Shown here: piece by piece, positions 35,071 to 46,081 of the stretch
Position numbering within the stretch: the first letter of the stretch is position 1
Layout of the letters: the number at the start of each line of letters is the position of its first letter
From: Corbicula japonica
Taxonomy: Eukaryota > Mollusca > Bivalvia > Venerida > Cyrenidae
Reading direction: 5' to 3'
DNA length: 64,000 nucleotides
NCBI GenBank assembly: GCA_038501625.1
Contig: JAZAYU010000198.1
Span: forward strand, 868,001 to 932,000
The notes under the pieces: generated by a model
Told to the model about the DNA's origin: nothing
The model's database searches: none
Seen by the model: the letters and a program-made list of their open reading frames with translations, nothing else
Position numbers and translations under genes: made by a program

Positions 35071-35085
35071 TACACAATGGCGATA

Positions 35086-36010
35086 TTAAAATTAAAATCA
35101 TCTCTTTTATCATATATATTAATAGTGACGTAACGATTTTCAATGGACAGATTTAGATCAAGATAGTTTGCTTGCTTTTCTGAAGTGTTCGCATTATTAA
35201 GCTGTAGTTCTTTAGGATATATTGTATTAACCAGTGATGGAAAATTGTTTTAATAAATCATCAAAATACCTCGAGGTGTTGTGAAAAGCTGTAATAATAT
35301 CATCTTGATGTTCTGAAGAAAGAGATAACATAAAGTCTCTTTCATAACAGTACAAAAGCAGATCAGCAACAAGGGGTGCACAATTAGTACCCATTGTGAT
35401 GTCTAGTATTACTTGTTTATAAATAGAGGTACCGAAACTAACATAAATATTATCCAGTAAGAAAGTTAGCGACTCGATTAGGTCTTGACAAGTCCATGAA
35501 GTATAATTATCATAAGAACCATCTGTAAAATTGCCCTATGTTCATTACAAGCGATGAAGGTTTTATTTTCTCTAGCAAACGTTTTTTCAATGAGACCTGT
35601 TAGCTTGTCTGTTATTAAATTATGAGGGAGAGAAGTGTATAAAGTAGAAAAATCATAAGTAGACAAACAGAATGCCTAAAATTATTGGATTTAAGCTTCT
35701 TTAAAACGTCATTTGAATTTTTAAATGACCAAAATAAATTTTTGCCAACTGTTTCAAAAACCTTATCGCAATACCTAATTATATAGCTGTTAGACAAGAT
35801 GTTAAGAGCGCACGGATATTTTAGTAGTTGTGCAAGAACTAGAGTTGGCAAGGAATCTTGCTTTAAACGGTGTTTTATGCATTTTAGGCAACCAATACGT
35901 AGTAGGTTCTTTGTCTTGTTTCGGCTCAATACTGATTCTAAATTTTGTTATGTGTAGAGTTTGTGCAGTAACAATACGGATCTGGATTTTAGACAGGATT
36001 AATTATCTGA
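35086..36010 (-). pseudogene. Penelope-like element reverse transcriptase, N-terminal and core part
   Basis: Minus-strand frames in order: ILSNSYIIRYCDKVFETVGK, FWSFKNSNDVLKKLKS, STYDFSTLYTSLPHNLI (RT motif A region), MGTNCAPLVADLLLYCYERD (motif B), NTSRYFDDLL (motif C, F-DD), IYDKRDDFNFN. This is the PLE-type RT, related to telomerase RT in family surveys. Frameshifts near 35640 and 35500 break it. No GIY-YIG endonuclease was found. The RT stops at 35086 where LTR element 2 entered and resumes at 27755. Confidence 0.8.
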
Positions 36011-36171
36011 AGATGATATTGTATAACTATTTTGTTACTCTTACTAGTGAACTATTTTATTTTATAATTTACTGACACTCTTTGTTAAGAATAGCATCAA
36101 AATCATGAGTAATGGTTGGTTGTATCGTACATCGCATGTTTCGGATTCGACCGCTGATCTTAACAATGAGT

Positions 36172-36391
36172 GTCAGACGCGATTTAAAACTGTGCATGGG
36201 GAAATACATGGGAATGTGGAAATACATGGAAATGTGATTTGCTAATCATTTAATGCAATTAAAACGATGAATTCATGGAAAAATCATTTTGACATCAAAC
36301 ACAAAACTATGGTACAAACATGTTTAAAGCGTTTTGACACGCATAAAAAAAGTATAATGTATACTATGCACAGTTTTTAAATCGTGTCAGT
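36172..36391. mobile_element. Small TIR element (about 220 bp)
   Basis: GTCAGACGCGATTTAAAACT at the left has an inverted counterpart CAGTTTTTAAATCGTGTCAG at the right. No TSD defined. It lies in the intron just before gene C exon 2. Confidence 0.55.
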
Positions 36392-36477
36392 GCGCACATA
36401 AAAATTGTAAAAATGACATGTTTCTAACAGCAAATACAAGTTATGACAGTCATAAGGACTTGTAATTGTAATTGCAG

Positions 36478-36671
36478 ATTCCACTGGACTAGATGGTAGA
36501 ACCTTCCGTATTAATTCCCATAACAACGACAGAATTTGGTTCTACTATAACGTTGATAGAATTGTCCACCATCATAAAACCAACTACAGCAAAAGCCATG
36601 ATAAATTCGAACAGTTCCGGTTCGAAAAGCAGTCTGATGGATCATTTAAAATCAAGGCGAGTGCTATTCGT
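36478..36671 (+). CDS. Gene C exon 2: start of ectodomain
   Basis: The acceptor TTGTAATTGCAG joins exon 1 in matching phase 1. The 194-nt exon ends at ATTCGT|GTAAAC in phase 0. It encodes GRTFRINSHNNDRIWFYY and FEQFRFEKQSDGSFKIKA. The F-x-F-x(4-6)-DGSFKI pattern is like a beta-trefoil strand pair. Reading on past the donor meets TAA at 36684, which favours splicing there. Confidence 0.52.
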
Positions 36672-37011
36672 GTAAACAGTGTCTAAAAAGTTGGTGAGCA
36701 TGATCAAAATGAATCTACGTAATATGATAGTTTTAATGGTTTAATTTCGCCTAGTTTCGTATATAAGTCCTTAACACACAACCGTTAAACAGTTTGTTAA
36801 TAAAAATATTTTATACTGCAAGATCCCACATAATTATCTTAAATGGTTAATTTAAATTGACAGATACAAAAATGCGTACTGTTCAAAGATTTGAAAGGGC
36901 TATCTTATTAGGCTCTATAACTATTTTAATCTACCATTATTTGCGATTGTTTTTATCTTCATTTGGTGTATAATGAATCTAGCAGTACCTAAGATACTGT
37001 TCATTTTCCAG

Positions 37012-37278
37012 TCCGTGGGTGGAGGCGTTTACATATTTGACGGATACACATCAAATCAGAATGTTCTCAGCGGTGATGCCCATGAAGATGACGATGACGT
37101 TCGCTTCATCGTTACTATGGAAACACAAGGTTTCTACAGAATTCAAACCAAAGTTACAAGCCGATATGTACGAATGGAAGATAACGATATTGTCTCCTCT
37201 AAAAGCAACATCAAAGACATCATGTCCCTTTACTCCTTAACGGATATAGCTGGAGCATATCATCAAAACATAATGTGA
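37012..37278 (+). CDS. Gene C exon 3: end of ectodomain
   Basis: Begins after a TTCATTTTCCAG acceptor in phase 0 and ends with TGA at 37276-37278. It encodes GGGVYIFDGYTSNQNVL, DDVRFIVTMETQGFYRIQ and SRYVRMEDNDIVSSK. Two strand-loop repeats of the type Fiv..e.qGfYrIqt..tsRYVrm support a beta-trefoil fold (fascin, ricin-B or FGF-like class not decided). Exons 2 and 3 give about 152 residues, a normal size for one trefoil. Function unknown. Confidence 0.5.
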   Translation, partial: SVGGGVYIFDGYTSNQNVLSGDAHEDDDDVRFIVTMETQGFYRIQTKVTSRYVRMEDNDIVSSKSNIKDIMSLYSLTDIAGAYHQNIM

Positions 37279-38744
37279 CATGATCAGAAAAATATTAAAC
37301 CATTGAATCACAATATTCAGTTAAGGGCCGTCTACAATCGTAAGTTCACTGTCATAGACAAAAAGAAAAACATATTAAAATCTCTGTAATGACAAAATGC
37401 AGACGTTTTTTCATAAATTTTGTTATTAAGCAAAGTTTGAAGCGTGAAAAAGCTAGACTTACAATTATATTTACATCCAGACACAAAAACAAAGCAACAC
37501 GAAACATCAATTAATGGCATACATGAACAGCATGATACAGACAACATTATAAGAGGCCCTATTATTGGATTTCAATTATGAGAAATTCAAATTTTAATTT
37601 TTTCCATCTATTTGCTAAACCTGGAAATTCAAGGGCAACCACAATTTTACAAGTTTTTCACCCTTTTTTGGCAAAAGGTCCTCGCGTATTCAGATCAGTA
37701 TTAGATTACTCAAATCGGCATAAATTATTTTTGTATTGCTAAGGTTTCTGTGATTGGATGTAAATAAAAGTTTGGGGAATTTTTCGATCTAGTTAGTTTT
37801 CTTTCCTATTCTAACTCTTTTTGACGGATGTAAAATAAAAAACACATTAAGTTTAGGTGATTGTTTCTTAAGACGCTTGTATAAAAACTAAACGATGATT
37901 GCCTAGCGCAGCTTGACGACCGTTTAGTTTTTTTTTAATATAAAAAAGGACCCCTAATAGACTATAATGTATACTTTATGATCAGAAAATGGAAAAAATA
38001 CTATTCATAATGTCATCGGTTCAAAATAATTTCAAGCATTATTAAAAACAATTATTTATTGAACTTCATTTTCGCGTTAGAGGGATTTTCATACTTTTCT
38101 CTCTTTATCGATTAAAGTCAAATGACGATATTAGACAGCCTTTAAATTTGTATCTCGCTTTATTCTATTCAGACATACAACAGATTTATTAAATGCTTTA
38201 TTTTAAACAATGTTTTTATGGTTATTTTATCGGAAAAATAGATTATGCTTTTAAATTCTATCGCTATTGACGATAAAAATCGTTGCATTTTGTTATTAAG
38301 AAAGGTTAGAATAGTAAATGAAAAAAAATTATGTTTACACGAAATTTTAATTAAAGTTTTAAAAAGCGATACTTTACTTAAAACTTCAAATAATTCAAAA
38401 CTCTGAACAATGTTAAAATTCTCAGAGTGATTTATATTAACTCAACATTATTCAGTTTCTATAAAATTAATATAGAAAAAAAATCTCGTCACCATGCATG
38501 AGTTGAAAGGCAATGGTTTAAAACACGCAAAATATTTTAATATATAAATATTAAATATCCAATTTATTGTTTATTGACAAAAACAACAAAATTGTATGTA
38601 CATACCTGCTAGTTACATATATAATATAATTTATTCATACCCTTTATGTACAAACTGAAGAGGTTTTTCAATTGAAAGTGAGATTTTCAGGTCACATTTT
38701 TGTTTTATCTGAAAAAGAAAGGTACCTTACTGAAATGGGCTCAA
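37279..38744. other. AT-rich region, nothing recognised
   Basis: Very AT-rich DNA with no ORF, clear repeat or RNA features. The gene C 3' UTR is probably at its left end. Confidence 0.4.
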
Positions 38745-39645
38745 TAGAACATACTTATATGTTTGTGTTTAATGCATGCAACATTTTCGAGTTGATGGGT
38801 GGGTTGAAGCTAATTTAAAGACAACTTGAACTTCTTTGTTCATATGAGAACCTTTTTGGGCAAATGTGAGGCTGGTTTACTCAAGAACCTGGTTTAAACC
38901 CTAGATTGGCAAAATGTTTTCCCACTGACCGTTCCAAGGCGGTAACCCTTTTGGTTCTCTTTTTCGTTAGTTGTTTGTGGTGTCTAGAAGCTCGATATTT
39001 TCTTTCTTTTATCCCTGCCATCGTGTTCTTGCTGATTTGACTCCAGGGTTTTGGCGTAGGTAAGGTCGTAGAGTATCCGCCTATTTGCTTTACAATGCTA
39101 TTAAATTCTTATGTTTATATGCTGATGCGCTTGTCAAGTTAACTGATGGGTTGGAGTTATTTCTAGAAGACATCTTGTACTTGTTTGTTCATACGAGAAC
39201 CTTTTGGGGCAAGTGTGAGGTTGGTGCACCCTATGCCCAAGATCATAAAACAAAATCTGGAGATCAGTCTCAAATCTCAAGCATCTGATTGGCTGAAATG
39301 GCGACCAGTCGCCATTTCAGCCAATCAGATCCTTGAGATTTGAGACTGATCTCAAAACTTAGTTTTATGATCTTGGGCCCTAGAACCTGGTTTAAAGCCC
39401 CCGTGTCAAATTATTTGCCACAGACCGTTCCAAAATAAACTCGTACTCTCTACTTCCGGCTGCTTGGGAATGGCTGTTTGTTCTGTTTGTGGTTATTCCT
39501 GATATGCATATTTCATTTTTTTTTATTTTAAAATTGATCATTTGATAACTCATTTTCTCTTTTCCTCTCAACGGTTTGGCTGTGTGGGGTGGCTGTGTCT
39601 TCTGGATGTGACAATTCCTGATATGCATGGTTCACTTTTCTATAG
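38745..39645 (+). mobile_element. Two tandem Penelope-like tails, second cut by a MITE
   Basis: A partial tail (38745-38970) is followed head-to-tail by a second (about 38985-39645) that ends CCTGATATGCATGGTTCAC. The phrase GGTGCACCCTA...GAACCTGG in the second is split by the hairpin MITE at 39235-39378. Tandem copies are usual for Penelope-like elements. Confidence 0.7.
39235..39378. mobile_element. CCCAAG hairpin MITE, nested copy with defined ends
   Basis: A 144-bp palindrome starting GCCCAAGATCATAAAAC and ending GTTTTATGATCTTGGGC. The interrupted tail sequence shows CCTA on both sides (39230-39233, 39379-39382), plus one extra T on the left, giving a 4- to 5-bp TSD. Confidence 0.85.
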
Positions 39646-40205
39646 CAGGGTGACGTTTCTTTTTAATTCTTATTTGTATAACTTGGGAAAGTATCTAACT
39701 AGAAGCGTAGTAGCCTAGAGTTCACTTAAAGATGATAAAAATGAATATTTTCTTGTAATCCGCAGAAATCGTCATGAATATCATTCTACTATGATCCTTA
39801 GATTAAAGAAACAATTAACCCTAAAGGAGTAAACAAACTGCGGGTTCAACAGAAATTCAACTTATTCGGACGGTTCGCACATCACAAGGCCCACTGATTT
39901 CTACCTCCACTTTGACAGTTTGTCCAACATGCACTTGGACTATACAGACATTTGAAAATTGTATGTACATTACAGCTGAATACAACGACCTAATTCTAGT
40001 TTTGTTTGTGTTTTTATGTATTATAAGGAAATTACTAAGTTACTCACGTTCAACTGTGTAAGATTTATTTACAGATAAACGAGTCATGTTCTTGGTCCTT
40101 TCAATCCTATCAATTTAATTATCAAAAAATAGTTAAATGTGCCTTCACACAATATTTCTTTCATATCCAAACAGTTCAAAGTCGTATTCATATACCTTCG
40201 CAATA
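39646..40205. other. Downstream of the sulfotransferase, nothing recognised
   Basis: No ORF or repeat recognised; probably includes the 3' UTR of the sulfotransferase. Confidence 0.35.
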
Positions 40206-41315
40206 TCATTGATTAAATTTCGTGGGATAGACCTGTATCATATTTCTTTTCTGCGACTTCAATGTATGACCTAAATCTTTTTGATGTTCGATAGTTTCAA
40301 ACACGACTTTTAAAAATATCTGCTTTGGTTGTTTGAGAAAATCCTGCGCTTGAAAAACTTTCTTAGGAAAGCTAACATTTCTATGTATGTAACCATTGTA
40401 CTGAAAGGCAAGCCAAAGGCGTCTTGCAATATCTACTTTGTCAAAGCAGTTCTTTTTATACGAGTATAGTTCAAAATTATAGTTCGTTAAAGATGTTATT
40501 TCCTCACGAACCATATCAAGTTTAGTGGTGTTTTCTTTTAGGTAGTCCAGTCCGAATTTCGTCAGTATATAATCTGCGTCATCGGAAAACGTTTCTTGCG
40601 TGCCTATTACATCATATTTAACATGGCAAGGACTGCAGATCTTGTGAACTTTATCCCAATGTTCATTTAAACCAAATTTTGAAGTTAAACGGATAAATTG
40701 CAAAAATTCAGAGAATGTTACGTTATTTGCACACAGTATTTCATATTCTGTTCCGTTTGGTCTAAGTTTAGATATAACGGCGCGATCATCTGTTCTCCAA
40801 AAGTCTGGAAGCAAGAACTTATCAATATATGCTGACCAAAACCTTGAATATGGATCCCGTGAGAACATAAATGCTTTCCCGCTCATCATCATCATCATCC
40901 GAGCAATAGCGTTATCTACCCTGTTCTCAGTCAAATTCTTTAGCCCGCCATAGTGAACAAAGATTCGATTTATATCAGAAGGCCGCTCAATTTTCTTATT
41001 CGAGGGAAAAATCCTGAGCCAGAAAACGCATGATTCTTTTCCAGAATGTGCATCCTACTTTTGGAACGATACAATAGTGAAGATCTAAAGGTTTGTAAGT
41101 CCAAACTTTACCACCTTGCTTCATATTCTGCCAATATTGGTCATTTATTAAGCCCAGGCATTATTTCGTATATTAGACAAACGGGTTTCCATTAATGTGT
41201 TTTGCGCTTTGTTAACATTGTTTGCAAGTGATGATTTTTCTGATTGCTGTAAGCTATCGTCCCAATTGTATTGCTGTGTCACTGTTTTCTCTTGATGCGG
41301 AATACTGTTATGTAT
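40206..41315 (-). CDS. Carbohydrate sulfotransferase (Sulfotransfer_2 family), frame interrupted
   Basis: A Golgi-type sulfotransferase that would move sulfate from PAPS to a glycan; it is nearest in motif to the chondroitin-4/HNK-1 (CHST8-14) group. VPKVGCTFWKR (41041-41073) is the 5'-phosphosulfate loop and SRDPYSRFWSAYIDKF (about 40862-40815) the 3'-phosphate site. CSPCHVKYDVIGTQETF also fits the family. The exon opens after a TGTTCTTATTTCAG acceptor at 41315; the earlier exon with the membrane anchor was not found. Two frame changes break it, near 41003-41010 (a T5C3 run) and near 41150. A run of five Met comes from a CAT repeat (about 40884-40898). Either a pseudogene or indel errors. 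Confidence 0.75.
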
Positions 41316-42415
41316 CTGAAATAAGAACAATTGTAAAATTAACATTCGAAACTATTTATTCTACTACTACTGATTGTTGTGGGAAAGTCCATCTAATCTA
41401 TACCAGAATGTTTAAAGCAGACGGTTAAATAAAACTTATATAAAGGTAAAGAAGGTGTTCAAACAAAAGTAATCACCGCAGCCGTGTTAAAGAAAGATAA
41501 GAGCCAATGACACCGTGTTAAAAATTGTAATAGATGTTGTCGAAGAGGAAGATTCTTAGGCTGTATCCCTGTTTCGTCTGGTTAGATAGCTTTCTAACAA
41601 CACCTAAGGATAGTCTCGAAAGGTTAGCCACCCAGGTACTACATTACTCAAAAGTTCTAAGTGCACACTTTATAAATGTGATTATTCTTACTATTTGATT
41701 GAATAATTCGAGTTTGAATTTAAATTAATTTCTAATAATTTTAGTTTTATACCATTGATTAGTGGGCACTTATCAAACAACTGAAACACCAATATTTTCG
41801 TGTTTACGTTATTTTACGTAACTATTTAATGCCATAAGAGCGTAACATCAACGTGCAATTGAATTTTTTCTTATAATGATAAGATATGCAAAACATAAAG
41901 CATTTCTTTTGCATTTACAAATAACATCATGGTGGTTTTATAAATTTAAATTTGTGCCAGTTAGGAGCATGTTGACGGTTCTTTCGCGATCTTCAGTCGT
42001 CAAACGTTCCATAGTTATAAAGTGTTGTTGTGAGTTTTTTAGATTGTCTAGTGTCGATGAACATGTGAAAAAGAAAACAAAAACGATTGTAAAAAAACAA
42101 ATTCGATTGCCGCACGGGAAAAACGCATAAATAGCATATTCTGACGTGGATGACGTAAAACGTAAAACATACGCACGGTTTTAAAATAATTGTTATGTCA
42201 TATTTAACAAAATATCAAAACTGCTTTTAATTAGGATAGTTTTATTTTGAGATATTCAAATTTTTAAGGTGTGCATTTAAAACTTTTGATAAGAGTATAT
42301 ATTTAAATACATGCTTAGCGGCTCTTTGGCAAACCCTCGTGGATTTCTGAACATTGATGATACAGAACTTTTTTTAGATAAGTGTTGTTTTTTCATAAGG
42401 CTGTTTGTTATTTAA
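41316..42415. other. Upstream of the sulfotransferase, nothing recognised
   Basis: AT-rich; the short plus frame at 41876-42130 has no domain character. Confidence 0.35.
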
Positions 42416-42586
42416 GAAATAATCAATAGCTTCCGGTGAATTATCGCAGGATAATTCACGGGGCGGAGTTCAGATGCGTAAGGATATATCACGAGGGGCG
42501 TAGCCCCGAGTGATATATATGTACGCAGCTGAACGACCCCTCGTGAATTATCCTGCGATAATTCACCGGAAGCTATTGATTATTTC
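42416..42586. mobile_element. Near-perfect 171-bp palindrome (foldback MITE)
   Basis: Arms GAAATAATCAATAGCTTCCG, then GTGAATTATCGCAGGATAAT and TCACG, are mirrored exactly at the right end. The centre carries GGGGCGTAGCCCC and a GATATAT pair. A related GGTGAATTATCG...ATAATTCAC hairpin lies near 43125-43150. Confidence 0.85.
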
Positions 42587-43529
42587 AATTCTAACACGAT
42601 ACATCTGACTGAATAAGCGAAATAATCAAAACTCAATTTAAGCGCGTCGTAATAAACGCAAATGGGGTATAAGATCGACAGTTAGTGTTTACTCCCTAAA
42701 AATCTCCATTATTCAAAAACTGATAATAATTAAAAGATTGAATAACAAACTTGAATACATGTCCATCCAACCGCGCATTCAGCACTCTACAGTCGTCGTT
42801 CGAACCGTATTTGTCATTCCAACTGTTTGATACTGCACCAGGAAATAACATGTAAACAACGGAAATGACGTGACGTCGTTAAAATGGCGCGTTAACGTCA
42901 CCTTAACGTTGCCGAAAAATAGCGGAAAATAATTATAGTGTTTTATCTAAATATATAAAATAAACATTATTCTATTACTGTGGTATCATCATATTACGCG
43001 CGGGTAAAAATTTCGCATATTTTGTGCTTTCTTAAATGCGCGAAATTAAATCAAAGCGAAAAATACAATTGTCACGTGATAAGTTATGCCGACAGGTAAT
43101 TAGTAATAGCCGTGCCCACGCGCGGTGAATTATCGTGTTATAATTCACAGCAAATTCAATGGGAAAAACGTCAAGTCGTGTTAGAATAATTTTCAATATT
43201 ATTTTTCTCTCATTGGTTGCTGGTAAGTAACGGATCACTTTGATATTCTACCAGGAAGGTAAATCACACATTTGAATATAATTTATTAACTATAATACAT
43301 AATACAAACCACAAACCAATAAATACGCTTGATTTTGAAAGAAAATGCACTCTGGACGCTTTTGTGGAACTCTTATGTCAAAAATTTATGGGATTTTTAG
43401 TCGACACAATACAATATAAAATAGAGTGAAAAGGTGTTTAATTTGTTCAAAGGTTTGTAATGGAAATGATTACCAGTAGGGATTGTTTAATAACATTTTA
43501 AGTGTAGCAAACAGTATCATTTTGTATCT

Positions 43530-44040
43530 GATTCCAATTCAGGCATTAACGAAGTGAAGCATTTCGCAACTGAGTATCGCTGCATGGAAAATGAGTATCA
43601 AATTCTAATGGCAATTCCTGAAGATATTATATAACAAACAGCAATTCTCAAAGCAATCATTAATGTTTAAATTCAGTTGCTTAGGATTAAATCGGATAAC
43701 TTTCACATTGTTTATCTTTAAGAGAGTCGATTGGTTAAGTTGAAATTTCATTGGTTATGAGTTTGTACAACTGCTTGCACCCAAACTTTAACCTGAAATT
43801 ATAAGTCGATAATTTGATCAAAATGAAAGTAAGAGTTATGGTTCTTATCATACACACTCGGTATATGATGTGAACTAGTGTGCCAAGTTTAAAGCTGTAG
43901 CTATCGTAATGTTTAAGAAATAAGTAGGTTGCAAGCAAACTTTAACCAATGCGGGACAGCGACGGCGATGCCGAAGCCGGCGACAGAGAAGAATAACTCG
44001 AGATATTCTTCGAATAGTCGAGCTGAAATCACCATTATCA
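43530..44040. repeat. Interspersed repeat with GC-rich tail and hairpin
   Basis: A diverged element ending in GACGGCGATGCCGAAGCC and a short hairpin built on CTCGA..TATTC / GAATA.TCGAG (43998-44025). The GC-rich GACGCCGA-type tail followed by a hairpin resembles the end of the 6020-7135 array. Left limit uncertain. Confidence 0.4.
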
Positions 44041-44944
44041 GAAGCTATCAATTTTTAAAACTTTAATAATTAACTCCGAACTTTAAAATGTTTTCTTTCC
44101 CATCCTTTCCAAAATTTGAACACAAAGTGCGCCTACATTTCGATATCCTTTGTTAAAACGATATGATATTACATATAGAATGGAAATGTAAATAATTAGG
44201 TGAAAAACATATCTCAAAGCCGGATACATGGCCATCTTGAGAATTCGACCCACTTATTTGCAGAATCGACTTCTGAGAAACGTATACGGGAAAATTATTT
44301 GACTCTGTGAAACTTTCTCCATTCATCAGATTTCCCCCCCCCCTCCCCCAATTTATAATACTTACATATATCGTACTTTTTTTATAAATGTCGATATATT
44401 TTCAATATTATTAGCAACAACTTAAGCTTCAGTAAGTCATATTGGTAGATGTGATGATGTATAATTGTTTTTAATATTGTAGTTGTGGTTTTAATAAGAA
44501 AGAATTTTAAATCTTGTGTTTTATTATCTAAACACTGATATTATTTTTTTGCACATTTTGTCTATAAAACGTTCTTTCTTAAGCGAAATGCGTAAAAGGC
44601 AATGTCGACTGCTAAACTTTATGACGTCATTTAAAAAATTGACGTTCGATGTCCGAATGCACATTTTCCCGTATCGAACCCCAAATGATATTTAAATAAA
44701 ATACTGCATGACGTACTGGAGCAGCTTAAAATTAACATTCATGAACAATTAGAAATATATACTTTCTACATATATATAAGCCTCGTTCTCAAATTTTAAA
44801 TGAACCTCATTGCGATATACGATCACTGTGTTCCCATTTTTACCAGATATATATTTAAAATTTCGAATAACGTTTATGACGAAGGTCAAAAATAAGAATT
44901 AGTTTAATTTCGCAAGACTGTTATGAACTGAAAAGGTTAAAAAG
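44041..44944. other. AT-rich region, nothing recognised
   Basis: Contains a CCCCCCCCCTCCCCC tract near 44333-44350 only. Confidence 0.4.
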
Positions 44945-45315
44945 TGAAATATGCATATCAGGAAAACCCACAGCTTCCCCACACGGCCAACAAAAAGAGA
45001 AAGAGAAAGCATGGTTTATTAAATGATACATTTCAAAATAGACACCACCAACAATTAACAAAAATGAGAACCCGAATGGATAACCGCCATGAAACGGTCA
45101 GTGGCAAAACAATTTGCCACTGGGGGTTTAAACCAGGTTATAGGGTGCACCAATCTCACACTTGCTTCAAAAGGTTTTCATATGAAAAAAACAAACAACA
45201 AGTACAAGTTTTCTTTGTGAAAAAAAATCCAACCGACCCATCAACTCGACAATGTTGCATGCAAAAGCACACAAACACACAAATAAAGGTTAATAGCATT
45301 GTCAAGAAAAATAGT
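44945..45315 (-). mobile_element. Penelope-like element 3' tail, truncated
   Basis: Inverse orientation. Starts (plus strand) at GAAATATGCATATCAGG, the family 3' terminus, and carries CACTGGGGGTTTAAACCAGG and the GGTGCACCAATCTCACACTT block. Cut at its 5' side. Confidence 0.75.
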
Positions 45316-46081
45316 TAAAGTTTCTCCTCAGTCATCTTATTTTGTTGTTTGCTTGTTGTTATCTGTGTGATTTCTATATGTAGGATATCGCCTTTGAATA
45401 TTGACGGGCATATCACAAATGTTTCCACTCCATACTCTTATAACGTTTGTTTCAACTTTACAGGGGTGGTTTCACTATTCCGGATTGAAAAGCGTTTGGA
45501 ACTGTTCAATAACTCCGTTCTGTACTAATTTTGATATTTGGCATTTTCTGTGATAACCTTAGACTTAGTGATTTAAGATCTTCTGTCAAAATTAAATTAT
45601 GTTGAGTTTCATACTTGTTTTCCTATTTACGGCAAACTGTAGCAATAATTTTTATATAATGGAACTCAATTTCACAGGTAATGGTATGGAAATGTTCTCA
45701 TTGACATAACAATAATTGTCATCACATGTACACTATTGTTAGCTATGCGACGTCAGAAGCAATTTGCGTTTCTATTGCTGCTGAATATAGGCCGGTGGCA
45801 AAGAACATGTTTGCTCCCCCCCTTGGGGAATTTCTAGACATGATTTTTCTGAAAGCCTATTTTTTCCCGGATATATTGCAGTTTGTTTGCCTTCAGGCGA
45901 GTGGGGCATAAGGGTGTAACGGAGGTTTTAATATGTTACCCCCAAAATTTGTAGAAAAATATATGGATACAATTTAAACTTGTCCATTTTTCAACCAACA
46001 AAATTTCCGTTACATAATGTATGAGACAATCTGTGTAATGCAGGTGATGGTAAGCTAATAGGCAAGTTGACTTTGGCTTAT
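45316..46081. other. AT-rich region, nothing recognised
   Basis: The plus frame 45726-45911 has no supported splice context or motif. Confidence 0.35.

Larger units (their letters stand above)
27759..35082 (-). mobile_element. LTR element 2: nearly complete retrotransposon with stops
   Basis: The element contains gag, protease, RT, RNase H and integrase in that order on the minus strand. LTRs are about 170 bp, begin CGCCATTGTGTA and end CCACTGGCG; the 5' LTR is split by a 1497-bp insert. A TGGTGGCAGCG primer site and an A9GGTGG polypurine tract sit in the right places. Flanks share only ATA (27756-27758, 35083-35085) as a possible target duplication. All catalytic domains are visible but in-frame stops (32927, 32213, 30951, 30666, 29940) and one frameshift (about 31735) disable it. 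Confidence 0.85.
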
